Origin: CAZDQL01 sp964507325
Lineage (GTDB): Bacteria; Planctomycetota; UBA1135; GCA-002686595
Length of the DNA stretch: 56,020 nt
Direction: 5' to 3'
NCBI GenBank assembly: GCA_964507325.1
Contig: CAZDQL010000040.1
Coordinates: 1-56,020, forward strand
Positions within the stretch are counted from its first letter, which is position 1. Each line of letters starts with the position of its first letter. Positions 41,584 to 50,403 of the stretch are shown here, piece after piece. The position numbers and the translations under genes were made by a program. The notes beneath the pieces were generated by a model. The model worked only from the letters and a program-made list of their open reading frames with translations, did no database searches and was not told the DNA's origin.

Positions 41584-42156
41584 GGAGAGTTCATGCGGGG
41601 CGAAACAGGTCGGATGCAATTCCCCCTCCCCCCATTCCCTACCGTGACTCCCACGGGTCGCGAGGGGCGCGCTCTGCTCGATCTCGACCCGCGCAAGGAG
41701 TTCCCGACGGTCCGCGTGAGCCAGGTGACGGCTCTCTCCACCGTTCCTCACCTCTGAATTCGAGTCCACCCTGAGCCTCCCGATGGGGGTCGGGCAGGCG
41801 ACGAGGGGCGCCGGGATCCCCTGTACCAGAGACAGATGCAAGAGCGGCCGGGCGGCACTCCCCTCCAGGGGGGTGCCGCCCCCTTGCTCAGTGGTCTCGA
41901 GCGCACCGCAGCCCTCAGTCACCTCACGGCGCTCTCCCTCCACGGCCTGACGGACGCGTGTCTCGGCAGAAGCCCGATCTTCGGGGGGGGGCAACGCGCT
42001 CCGCGTACGACGACGAGATCCGCGAGCGCGCGACCCTCGGGTACGACGAGCTGACGATCGAGGACGACGCGCAGTCGATCGAGTCCGACGAAGCGTGGGC
42101 CCTGCTGCTCGGACTTGTCGAGCGGCTCGACATACCTGCCTGGGGTGCTGGACCCC
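41584..42156 (+). other. Gene-free stretch with probable gene debris
   Basis: No intact gene is supported. Two short segments look formerly coding. A 54-codon frame (41593-41757) includes LLDLDPRKEFPTVRVSQVTA and then stops. Later, about 42000-42130 reads YDDEIRERATLGYDELTIED and IESDEAWALLLGLVERLDIP with codon use like real genes, but it has no start of its own and fades into the AsmA gene's upstream region. Together with the adjacent degraded mobile element this suggests a decayed locus. The source family is not recognised. Confidence 0.4.
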
Positions 42157-42162
42157 TAGGAT
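42157..42162 (+). promoter_or_regulatory. Candidate -10 box for the AsmA-like gene (leaderless)
   Basis: TAGGAT ends 9 nt before the ATG at 42172. No -35 match at 16-18 nt. Same spacing as the boxes before tatC and the GT4-coiled-coil gene. Confidence 0.35.
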
Positions 42163-42171
42163 GTCCTGGTC

Positions 42172-44217
42172 ATGAACTCGACCGCCCCCCGACCGCGGCG
42201 TCGCTGGCTGCGACGACTCCTGATCCTGGCCGTCCTCTTCGCGCTCCTGTTCGCGCTCGCTCCGACCCTCTCCGCGCCCCTGGTCCGCGCCCGGCTCGAG
42301 GCGGCGCTGACCGAGCGCACCGGGGGCGAGGTCACCCTCGAATCCCTCTCCCTCTCCTGGCCCGGGTCGGCCACCCTCGAGGGGCTGGTCCTGCGCGGCC
42401 CCGACGGCGACGAGCACGCGCGGGTGGGCCGCGCCCACGCGAGCGTGGGTCTGCTCGCCGCCCTGCGCGGTCGCTACCTGGCCCAGGTGGAGGTCGAGGA
42501 CTGGTTCGCACGGGCAGAGCGGCGGCCGGACGGGAGCTGGTCGCTGGAGGAGCTGATCAAGGGCGACGAGGCACGGGGTGGAGACCCGGAATCACCGCAG
42601 TCGACGGAACCTCCCCAAGCTTCGGAGCCGCCCTTCGTCCAGGCCCGGGTCCAGCTCTCCGACGGCACGTTGGAGCTCCACGATGGCGATCAGACCGCCA
42701 CCTGCACCCTCGGGCGGGTCTGCTTGGACCTCGTGGGCCTCGATCGACCGGCGCCCTTCGAGGTCGCCGGGGACCTGACGGCCGCGGGGCCCTACGCGCT
42801 GGAGGCGGGCACCCTCTCGCTCAGCGGCGAGCTGACGATCGAGCCGGAGCTGGTGGTCGACGCCGCCCTCGAAGTGGCGGGACGCTCCCTGCGCGCCCCC
42901 GGCGAGGTCGCGGAGGAGACGGTCGAGCTGAGCACCGCCCTCGAGTTCGACGGCGCGTCCGTCGCCGTCGCAGAGCTGCACCTCGAGAGCTCGATCGTGA
43001 GCGGAGACCTGAAGGGTCGCCTCGAAGGCATCGCAGGGGAGGAGCTCGCCCTCAGAGGCGTGCAAGGCGACCTGACCTACCTGCCCGACGCCCTCGGGAA
43101 GCTGCTCGCGCCCCACCTGCCGGGCGAGCTCAGCGGTGCCGAGCCCGAGCGCCTCGAGATCACCTTCGACGGCCCGCTGGCGAGCTTCTCCCTGGACGAC
43201 CTGCTCTCCGGTTGCGAGGGCCGCTCGCACCTCGGCCTGGGGCTCTTCTCCGCCTACGGCATCGAAGCCCGCGGCGGCCTGGGGGTGGACGTGGGTGAGG
43301 GCCGCCTGCAGCTCGACGGTCAGCTCGAGGCCGCGGGGGGCGCCCTGAACCTGGGCGCGTCCTACTCCCAGGACGGCGCTCGCCTCAGCCTCGCGCTCGA
43401 CGGCGCGCGCGCCAGCGCCCAGCTCGCACCCCTGCTCGGCGAGCTGCACCCCGTCTTCGCCGGCCTCGACCAGATCGAGGGTGCGAGTCTCGAGGGAGCG
43501 CTGACGGCCGAGCTCGAGCTGAGCGTCGACGGGCCCGTCTCCCTGACCGGACTGACCGAGGGCTTCGACCTGTCCAGGGTGCGTGGACGGGGCTCGCTGG
43601 CCCTCGACCAGGGCCGCCTGCGCGGGTCCCCCCTGCTCTCCGAGCTGCTCACCGCGCTCGGCGAGCCGGCCGAGACGGCCTTGGAGCTGGCGCCGATGAG
43701 CTTCACCCTCGGCGGCGATCGCCTGGACTACGCCGAGCGCTGGCGCTGGGCGATCGACGGGGTCGACACCTGGTTCTCGGGGGGGCTGACCCTGGACGGC
43801 GGACTCGACCTGGTGTGGGAGGTCCCGATCACCCGCGAGCTGGCGCGGGAGCACAGCGTCCTCGAAGCCCTCGAAGGGGGCAGCCTGCAGGTCCCCCTGC
43901 GTGGAACCGTGACGGCGCCGGAGCTCGACTGGAACGCGGCCCTCGAGGGGGTGGCGGAGCAGGCGTTGAAGGCCAGGATCACCGAGGAGCTGGGGATCGA
44001 CGAGCTCGGCATCGACGAGCTGTCGATCGACGAGCTGCTGCGCGGCGGGGATGCCCCGGCCATCCTGCGCGAAGCGGACCGCCTGTATTCGGAGGGGGAG
44101 AAGACGGAAGCCGCCAAGCTCTACTCCACCCTGCGCAAGAAGCACCGCCTCTCGACCGTCTACCTCCTGAACAAGTCCCGCATCGACGATCGGCGCAAGG
44201 CGCCGAAGGAGCGCTGA
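42172..44217 (+). CDS. AsmA-family envelope protein
   Basis: A 681-residue protein. An Arg-rich N-terminus and one TM helix (LLILAVLFALLFALAPTLSA, about 16-35) anchor a long periplasmic part of repeated beta strands. The AsmA/DUF748 start pattern is clear: RARLEAALTERTGGEVTLES, LSWPGSATLEGLVLRGPDG, and a second match near the end, GRGSLALDQGRLRGSPLLSE, as in the AsmA C-terminal domain. AsmA-like proteins are bridge-shaped proteins thought to move phospholipids between the two membranes. The final 90 residues are different: a short IDEL repeat and a helical, TPR-like tail (LREADRLYSEGEKTEAAKLY). Confidence 0.82.
   Translation: MNSTAPRPRRRWLRRLLILAVLFALLFALAPTLSAPLVRARLEAALTERTGGEVTLESLSLSWPGSATLEGLVLRGPDGDEHARVGRAHASVGLLAALRGRYLAQVEVEDWFARAERRPDGSWSLEELIKGDEARGGDPESPQSTEPPQASEPPFVQARVQLSDGTLELHDGDQTATCTLGRVCLDLVGLDRPAPFEVAGDLTAAGPYALEAGTLSLSGELTIEPELVVDAALEVAGRSLRAPGEVAEETVELSTALEFDGASVAVAELHLESSIVSGDLKGRLEGIAGEELALRGVQGDLTYLPDALGKLLAPHLPGELSGAEPERLEITFDGPLASFSLDDLLSGCEGRSHLGLGLFSAYGIEARGGLGVDVGEGRLQLDGQLEAAGGALNLGASYSQDGARLSLALDGARASAQLAPLLGELHPVFAGLDQIEGASLEGALTAELELSVDGPVSLTGLTEGFDLSRVRGRGSLALDQGRLRGSPLLSELLTALGEPAETALELAPMSFTLGGDRLDYAERWRWAIDGVDTWFSGGLTLDGGLDLVWEVPITRELAREHSVLEALEGGSLQVPLRGTVTAPELDWNAALEGVAEQALKARITEELGIDELGIDELSIDELLRGGDAPAILREADRLYSEGEKTEAAKLYSTLRKKHRLSTVYLLNKSRIDDRRKAPKER
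43996..44039 (+). repeat. Three tandem 15-bp units encoding an IDEL repeat
   Basis: ATCGACGAGCT recurs at 43996, 44011 and 44026, one copy every 15 bp (five codons), encoding (I)DEL-x three times (GIDELGIDELSIDEL). It lies near the C-terminus of the AsmA-like protein. Likely to vary in copy number by slippage. Confidence 0.85.
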
Positions 44218-44235
44218 CGAGCCGAGCGGCGGGTC

Positions 44236-45423
44236 CTACGGCGTCTCGGCCGACACGGCCGCCAGGAGCGGACAGCGCGGATCGAGCCGGCGCGCGGCGG
44301 CCAGATGCCACTGGAACGCCCGAGCGTGACCCTCGCGGGCGGCGCCGCGGGCGGCGAAGCAGCGGTACAGCGCCTCCAGCCGCACGTCCCCGATCCCGGC
44401 GCAGGCGAGCATGATCAGCTTGGTCCCGACACGGCGCTCGCCGGAGAGGACGGTCGCACACCCCACCACCGCGGGGAAGAGCGAGTGGGAAGCCGAAAGG
44501 GACCGCTCCGGTCGTTCCGGGTCCAGCGTGAGCTGGCTCCCCCGGCGACTCGCGCAGAGGGACAGCTCCAGCGCCTCGTCGAGGTCGCCGTCGTCGAGGA
44601 GCAGACACCAGGCCAGGGTCGCCTCCAGGAAGGCGCGCCCGTAGGGGGGGAGGTGGGAGCGTCGCAGCAGCCGCCGCATTTCGGCGGCCACGCGAGCGGC
44701 GTCGGGACCCGGCTCGACGTCGCGGTGCGTCCAGTCGTAGGCCGTGAGCAGCAGTGGGACCTTCGCTTCCCGTGGGAGGCTGGGGATCCTCAGGAGGCCC
44801 AAGCCGTCGCTGGTGAAGTCGCCCTCCACGCTCGGCCAGAGGTTGACGACGAGGCCGATCCCGGCGGCGACGGCCAGATCGCGGGCGAACCAGGCGTCGG
44901 CGGGGGCGTCGCTCGCCAGCAGGGCGGCGAGGGCGGCGATTCCGAAGAACAGGTGCGTGCCCGGCCCGGCGGCGACGACGAGCCAGTCCCGCGTGCGCAG
45001 GTCGCGTGGCGTGAGCAGGTTGCAGTAGGTCGCCCCGCGGACCGGAACGGAGCGCAGCCTCCAGGGAAACCCGAGGAACCAGCGCCGGCGCGCACGGCGC
45101 CCCATGCCGAGGTGGATGCCCATCACGTGGCCACCGACCATGCGGCAAGCCCACGCGTGACCGAGCTCGTGCGGGACGACCAGCAACGGGACCAGCACCG
45201 CGATGACGGGCACGTCGGTCCAGCGCCAGGGGCCTCCGTCGGAGCTGAGTTGGATGATGACGAAGGCGGCGACCAGCAGGCACCACACGAGATCGCGTCG
45301 CACGTCGCGGCGCTCGCCGGCCTGGGCCTGGCGAGTCCGGCAGGTGGGGCAGATCCGCCCCCGGCCGGGGACGTAGTCGCGGCGGCGGAGGACGACGCCG
45401 CACTCTCGGCAGCTGAGGGCCAT
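44236..45423 (-). CDS. Zinc-ribbon M50-type (site-2 protease-like) membrane protein
   Basis: A 395-residue protein. An N-terminal zinc ribbon (C5xxC8 and C25xxC28) precedes a TM segment. The M50 core is LLVVPHELGHAWACRMVGGH (HELGH at 85-89) and, after two more hydrophobic segments, NLWPSVEGDFTSDGLGLLRI, in which Asp of DG would be the third zinc ligand. The last 170 residues are helical and repeat-like (LEATLAWCLLLDDGDLDEAL, FQWHLAAARRLDPRCPL), resembling TPR units. Site-2 proteases cut TM segments of regulators such as anti-sigma factors. The gene lies 13 nt past the sulfatase-like gene on the same strand; the membrane-tethered sigma factor is divergent, just beyond that. Confidence 0.8.
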   Translation of the reverse strand: MALSCRECGVVLRRRDYVPGRGRICPTCRTRQAQAGERRDVRRDLVWCLLVAAFVIIQLSSDGGPWRWTDVPVIAVLVPLLVVPHELGHAWACRMVGGHVMGIHLGMGRRARRRWFLGFPWRLRSVPVRGATYCNLLTPRDLRTRDWLVVAAGPGTHLFFGIAALAALLASDAPADAWFARDLAVAAGIGLVVNLWPSVEGDFTSDGLGLLRIPSLPREAKVPLLLTAYDWTHRDVEPGPDAARVAAEMRRLLRRSHLPPYGRAFLEATLAWCLLLDDGDLDEALELSLCASRRGSQLTLDPERPERSLSASHSLFPAVVGCATVLSGERRVGTKLIMLACAGIGDVRLEALYRCFAARGAAREGHARAFQWHLAAARRLDPRCPLLAAVSAETP

Positions 45424-45436
45424 CGGACGCGAGCGG

Positions 45437-47671
45437 CTAGTCCCCCACCCACGGCGCGAGCCGCGCGCGCACCGCGTCCAGGTCGATCACCGCGCTCCCC
45501 TCCCCGCTCGCGGCGGCGTAACCGAGCGCCGAGAGCATCGCGGCGCTCTCCTCGTCCAATTGGTTGTGCGCGCTGTGCGCCGCGGGAGCCGCCTCCAGCC
45601 AGCGCAGGAGCGCCTTGCCCAGGCGCGCGACCGTCTCCGGCTCGGCCTGGGAGAGGTCGCGTTCGGCGTACTCGTCCTCGGCCAGGTCGAAGAGCGCGAC
45701 CGGTTGCTCCGCCGCCAGGTCGCGGGTGTAGGCGACGTCCTCCAGGATCGACAGGTTGACGACCAGGTGCCAGCGGCCGAGGGTCACCGCCGCGGCGTGA
45801 CCCTCGCTCGCGAGCGCGAAACGCGGCAGCTCTGCGGGCGCCTCGCCGGTCCAGTGGGGCGCCAGGTCGACCCCCCCCACCCCGCTCCCGTCCAGCCCCG
45901 CCAGCGAGAGCAGCGTGTGGGCCACGTCCCCCAGGCGCACGGGCGCTGCGACGCGCACCCCGGCGGGCGCGTCGGGCCAGGCCAGGACCAGGGGCACGCG
46001 CAGGACCGCGGGGTAGACCCCCTTGTGCTGCCAGAAGATCCCCTGCTCCCCGAGCGACTCCCCGTGGTCGGAGGTCAGCGCGATCACCCCCCGGCGCACG
46101 CGGGGCAGGTCGAGGAGGCGCGCCAGGTCCCGGTCGAGGGCCGTGACCTGGCCGCGGTAGAGCGCCTCGACCCAGGCCCGGTCGCGCACCCCACGCAGGT
46201 GGCCCTGGGTCGGCCAGGTCGGCTCGGGGAGCGTGCGATCGTAGGGATCCCCGTCCCCGTAGTAGCGCCGCGCGTCCTCCTCGGGCGGGTCGTAGGGGCG
46301 GTGCACGTCGAAGACGTGCACGAAGAGGAAGAGCGGCGCACCCTCGGCGTCCGGGAGCCACTCGAGGGCGACGTCCAGGGTCTCCCTCGCCGGCTGCTCG
46401 CGGCCGGTCGTCGGGTACTGGAGGCGCTCGAACCCCTGGCCCAGACCGGACCACTCGTGGTGCATGTGCTTGGCGCTGGTCACGGCGAAGGTCGTGTACC
46501 CCGCCTCGGAGAAGCGCTCGGCGAGGGTGACGGCGCTGTCGGCCAGCCGGGTGCGGTTGGTGGTCACCCCCGTCACCGCGGGATCGAGGCCCGTCATCAG
46601 CGCGCAGTGTGAGGGCAGGGTGATGTCCGAGCTGGCGAAGCAGTCCTCGAAGAGCACCCCGCGGGCGGCCAGGGCGTCCAGGTTCGGGGTGAGCACCTCG
46701 ACGCCTGCGCGCGCCGCACCGACGTAGGCGCCGCGGTGCGTGTCCGAGCTGATCAGGAGCACCGTCGGCGCCGGATCCCGGCCCGCGACCACGGTCGGCT
46801 GCTCCAGCGCGACCAGCGCCCCGCGGGACGCGAAGCGCACCTGGACCTCCTCGCCCGCCCAGGGGCCGAGGTCCAGCGCGTGGCTCTCCCAACCGTCGCC
46901 GACCTCCGCGTCGATCCGGGGTGCTCCCGCGACGTCGACGGAGAAGTTCCGCGCCCCCGCCGTCCGCGGCGCGGGGGCGATTCCGAGTTGCAGGCGCCCC
47001 CCGGACTCGGGCACCCGGATCCTCGCGAGGAGTGGACTCCCCGGCGCCAGCCCCACCCCGCGCCGGCATTCGCCCGCCACGTCGATCAGGGCGGGCGCCT
47101 CGCCGGCGAGGGGCAGCCAGCGCTCCGGAGCACGCCTCAGGAGCGTGACGCCCAGGAGGCTCCAGTCGAGCTCCTCCTCGTTCCGGTGGGTGCGCTTGCC
47201 GAGCACGACGAGCTCGTCGAAGACGCGGCCCTCGTCGGCGCAGTCGCGCAGGTCGAAGGCGTGGGTCGCGGCCGTCTGCTCCCCCGCATGGGCGACGTCG
47301 AGGCTCCCGGTGGCGCCCTCCTCCGAACGCAGCCCGACGCGCAGGGTCATCGGGGAGTTGCAGAGCACCTCCAGCCGTACGAGATCGAAGTCCCCGGCCC
47401 GATAGGTGCCGGGGATCGCCACCTCCACCTCCTCAGCGCCCCGCAGGGCCAGGGCGCGCACGCCGTTCTGCTCGAGCACCCGCTGATCGGGCGCGTCGCT
47501 CTGCCACTCCTGGAAGTCGCTGCGCTCGTCGACGACCACGTCCTCCGGCGGGAGGGGAGCGGTGCGCTCGAGCGCCGGCCGCCAGGACGCCGGCGGGGGC
47601 TCGTCGGACCCCGCGCAGGCGGCGAGGGCGACCAGGAGGAGAGACGAGAGGGTGAAGGGGCGCCGCACCAT
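45437..47671 (-). CDS. Sulfatase-fold lipoprotein with threonine at the nucleophile position
   Basis: A 744-residue protein with a lipobox (LVALAAC, Cys19). Residues 40-300 form a beta-rich, carbohydrate-binding-like region of two sandwiches. The alkaline-phosphatase/sulfatase fold begins at about 300: TVLLISSDTHRGAYVG (D310), SDITLPSHCALMTGLDP, GYTTFAVTSAKHMHHEWSG, FVHVFDVHRPYDPP and ALTSDHGESLGEQ. In true sulfatases the nucleophile is Cys or Ser in C/S-x-P-S-R, converted to formylglycine; here the matching residue is T351 in TLPSH, as in Thr-dependent relatives such as phosphoglycerol transferases and phosphodiesterases. Sulfatase activity is therefore unlikely. It faces the periplasm or the surface and may act on phosphate-linked glycans or lipids. 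Confidence 0.82.
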   Translation of the reverse strand: MVRRPFTLSSLLLVALAACAGSDEPPPASWRPALERTAPLPPEDVVVDERSDFQEWQSDAPDQRVLEQNGVRALALRGAEEVEVAIPGTYRAGDFDLVRLEVLCNSPMTLRVGLRSEEGATGSLDVAHAGEQTAATHAFDLRDCADEGRVFDELVVLGKRTHRNEEELDWSLLGVTLLRRAPERWLPLAGEAPALIDVAGECRRGVGLAPGSPLLARIRVPESGGRLQLGIAPAPRTAGARNFSVDVAGAPRIDAEVGDGWESHALDLGPWAGEEVQVRFASRGALVALEQPTVVAGRDPAPTVLLISSDTHRGAYVGAARAGVEVLTPNLDALAARGVLFEDCFASSDITLPSHCALMTGLDPAVTGVTTNRTRLADSAVTLAERFSEAGYTTFAVTSAKHMHHEWSGLGQGFERLQYPTTGREQPARETLDVALEWLPDAEGAPLFLFVHVFDVHRPYDPPEEDARRYYGDGDPYDRTLPEPTWPTQGHLRGVRDRAWVEALYRGQVTALDRDLARLLDLPRVRRGVIALTSDHGESLGEQGIFWQHKGVYPAVLRVPLVLAWPDAPAGVRVAAPVRLGDVAHTLLSLAGLDGSGVGGVDLAPHWTGEAPAELPRFALASEGHAAAVTLGRWHLVVNLSILEDVAYTRDLAAEQPVALFDLAEDEYAERDLSQAEPETVARLGKALLRWLEAAPAAHSAHNQLDEESAAMLSALGYAAASGEGSAVIDLDAVRARLAPWVGD

Positions 47672-47777
47672 CCCATGGTGCCAGCGCGGATTCCCCCGCC
47701 ACCGGGGGACTATCGGAAAACGGCGGGATCTGGCAACGGTAGGGCTCGGGCCGGCATTTCCCAGTGGACGGTGTGTC

Positions 47778-50393
47778 GTGAGCGAACCGAGCGAGATCCA
47801 CGTCGAAGCCCTCTTGGCCGAGGGCCCGAACCTGCGGGCGCTGGCGCGCGGGTTGCTCGGCGACCCGGGTCGCGCGGAGGACGCGGTGCAGGAGGCGTGG
47901 ATCGCGGCCTCCCGGCGACGCTGGCCCGGCGGTGCCCCGCCGCGCGCGTGGCTCTCCGAGGTCGTGCGGCGGGTGAGCCGGACGTGGCGTCGCGGCGAGC
48001 TCAGGCGGCGGCGCTACGAGGCCGCCGGCGCGCGCGCGGAGCGGCTGCCGGGACCGGAGGAGGCGCTGCAGCGGGTCGAGGGCCAGCGGGTGCTGGCCGA
48101 GGCGGTGCTGTGACTCCGCGAGCCGTACCGGCAGGTGGTGGCCCTGCGCTACTTCGAGGGACTCGAGCCGACGGCGGTCGCCCGTCGTCTGGGCGTGCCC
48201 GCCGGGACGGTGCGCAGCCAGCTCAAGCGCGCCCTCGATCAACTGCGGAGCGATCTCGAGCGGCGCACCGCCGGTGACCAGCAGCTGTGGACGGCGACCC
48301 TCCTGCCGCTCGCCGGTTGGAGGGCGCGCGAGCTCACCGCGCTGGCCGGGGCCACGACCTGGGGAATGGGAGGCATCGGCATGGGCAAGGGGCTGACGAT
48401 CGTCGGAGGGTCTGCGGTCGCTCTGGCGTTGATCCTCACGCTCGGCTGGGCGTACCTGGGCTCGGGCCCGGACCACACGCCGTTGGATGGAGGTCGCGGC
48501 GCGGGCCTCGCCCCGCTGGGGCGGCGGGAGCAGCCAGCGCCCTACGAGGTCGAGGAGGCTCGCACGCCCGCGGGGCCGAACGAGATGCCGGCACCGACCG
48601 CGACGCCCAGCCGCTGGTGGCTGCGCGGGGAGGTGCACGGCCCCCGAGCCGGAACGGAGGAGGTCGTCATCGAGCTGCGCCCGCGCAGGTACGAGGCCGC
48701 GGTCGCCGATCGCTGGTCGACCCCCGCGGGCGAGCCCGTCGCCCACGACCTCACCCACCTCTTCGAGGGTGAGGGTGCGCGCCCCGAGATCTTGCGCCTC
48801 CGGATCGACCACCCCGACTTCATGCCGCTGGAGGAGGAGCTCGAGATCGATCGCGACCAGGTGCGGGCCACGCTCGTCTCGCAGGCTCGGAGCGAGTCCT
48901 GCTTCGAGGTCACCCTGCTCCCCCTGCGCGGCGTCGTACGCGGGCGCATCGAGCCGACCCCCGGCTTCGCGCCGCAGGAGATCGCGGTGGGGCTGGTCCC
49001 CTTCGAGGAGTGCGAAGACCCCAGGCCCGCCGCCGGACCGGAGGACGTGGTGCACTGCGGCGCCGGAGGAGGATTCCGCCTGCGCAGCTCGCGGCTCGGC
49101 CCGCACGCCGTCGTCGCCTTCGTCCCGCGGGAGGCCTGGGGCACCCGCGGCGACCTGCCCGAGCCGTGGACGGAGCACGTGGAGCTCGACGGGGCCGAGG
49201 AGCTGGACCTCGGGACGATCACCCTGGAGACCGGGGCCGTGATCCAGGGTCGAGCGCTGCTCCACGGCGAGCGACCGGCTGCGAGGAGCAGGGTGAGCCT
49301 GTGGTCGGACAATTGGTCCACGATGTCGTGGGAGGAGGGCCCGGCGTTCCTCCCCGAGACGGCGACCTACGGGATCGGCGTGCACGAGGTCGCGGTGGCC
49401 GAGGATGGCGCCTTTGCGATCTCCGGGCTGGCGGCGCAGCTCTACGAGCTCCGGCTCGAGCCCTACTGCACCACCTACCAGCTTCCGCCTGAGCTCGAGC
49501 CGCAGATGGTCCCCGTCGTCGCACCGGCCCGCGACGTCGAGCTGCTCGTCGGCTTCGCCCTGGCGAGCTTCCGGGTCGGCTCCCGGGGACGCCCGCTCGA
49601 CGGGGCACGCATGCGCTCCGATTGCGGCGCACACGTGGACCGGGGGCCGGGAGGGGTGCACACCTTGGCCGTGGCACCGAGGCGCACCTACGAGGTGACC
49701 TTCTCCTGCGACGGCTACGCGGAGCGCTCGCTGTCGATCTGCGCGGCGGAGGTGGCGGGGGACGGCCCCCAGTGGATCGAGCTCGACCCCGGCCCCCATC
49801 GACCGCGGCTCAGCGTCCGGCTCCACGGCGATCCCGAGCGCCAGCTGGAGTACGCCCAGCTCGAGCTCGAACGCGTCGGTCCCGGCGAAGGGTCGCGGCG
49901 GATCGAGAGGCGAGCCACTCGTACCGGCGACCGGCTCTCCTTCCCCGACCTACCGGCCGGACGGTACCGCGGAACCCTGCGCCCCGCGGCGCGGGAGAGC
50001 TCGCAGCTGCAGCGGACCTACTTCCTGCGCACGCCGTTGGAGCTGGAGCTCGAGGAGGGGGTCGAGACGCGCATTGAAGTCACCCTGCGCGAGGGGGGAC
50101 GCCTGGCGCTCCCCGGCGCGCTGCTGTCCGAGGAGGGAGAGAGCCGCTTCGCGCTGCACGGGCCGGACGGGCCGGTGCACGTGTTGATGGCGAGGCACGT
50201 CCTCCACTGCGGCTACATCCTCTGCTTCCGAGAGGCGCACATGGAGCCGGGCTACGACTGGGAGACGGACCGGGCCCTGCCGGCCGGGAGCTACACGCTG
50301 GAGATCGAAGACCCCGCGGGGGTCGTCCAGTCCCATGCGGTCGTGATCGAGGTCGGTCGGACCACGCGGCTCGCAGCCCCCTCTGACGGTTGA
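47778..50393 (+). pseudogene. ECF sigma factor fused to a TM helix and large outer domain, with one in-frame TGA
   Basis: One 871-codon frame from GTG at 47778, broken only by TGA at 48111-48113 (codon 112). Before it: sigma region 2 (NLRALARGLLGDPGRAEDAV, QEAWIAASRRRW). After it, in the same frame: region 4 (EPYRQVVALRYFEGLEPTAV, GVPAGTVRSQLKRALDQL), a TM helix (about 205-228) and about 640 outer residues of repeated beta sandwiches like carboxypeptidase-regulatory modules (GVVRGRIEPTPGF, VIQGRALLHGERPAARSRVS). This is a sigma factor built into the membrane with a sensor-like outside. The TGA precedes CTCCGCGAG, where homologs often have Arg; CGA to TGA is one transition. Mutation, error or readthrough remain possible. 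The long intact frame after the stop argues against an old pseudogene. Confidence 0.82.
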
Positions 50394-50403
50394 CCCGCGG
50401 GCC

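Noticed and set aside
41593..41757. 54-codon frame as a real small gene
   Set aside because: It starts in the flank of a degraded mobile element, has no promoter or recognisable feature, and only part of it has gene-like codons.
43996..44039. Short tandem units as a CRISPR-like array
   Set aside because: They are in frame with the AsmA-like gene, five codons long and without spacers; a coding microsatellite.
45437..47671. Annotation as a formylglycine sulfatase
   Set aside because: The residue at the C/S-x-P-S-R position is Thr, which cannot be converted to formylglycine.
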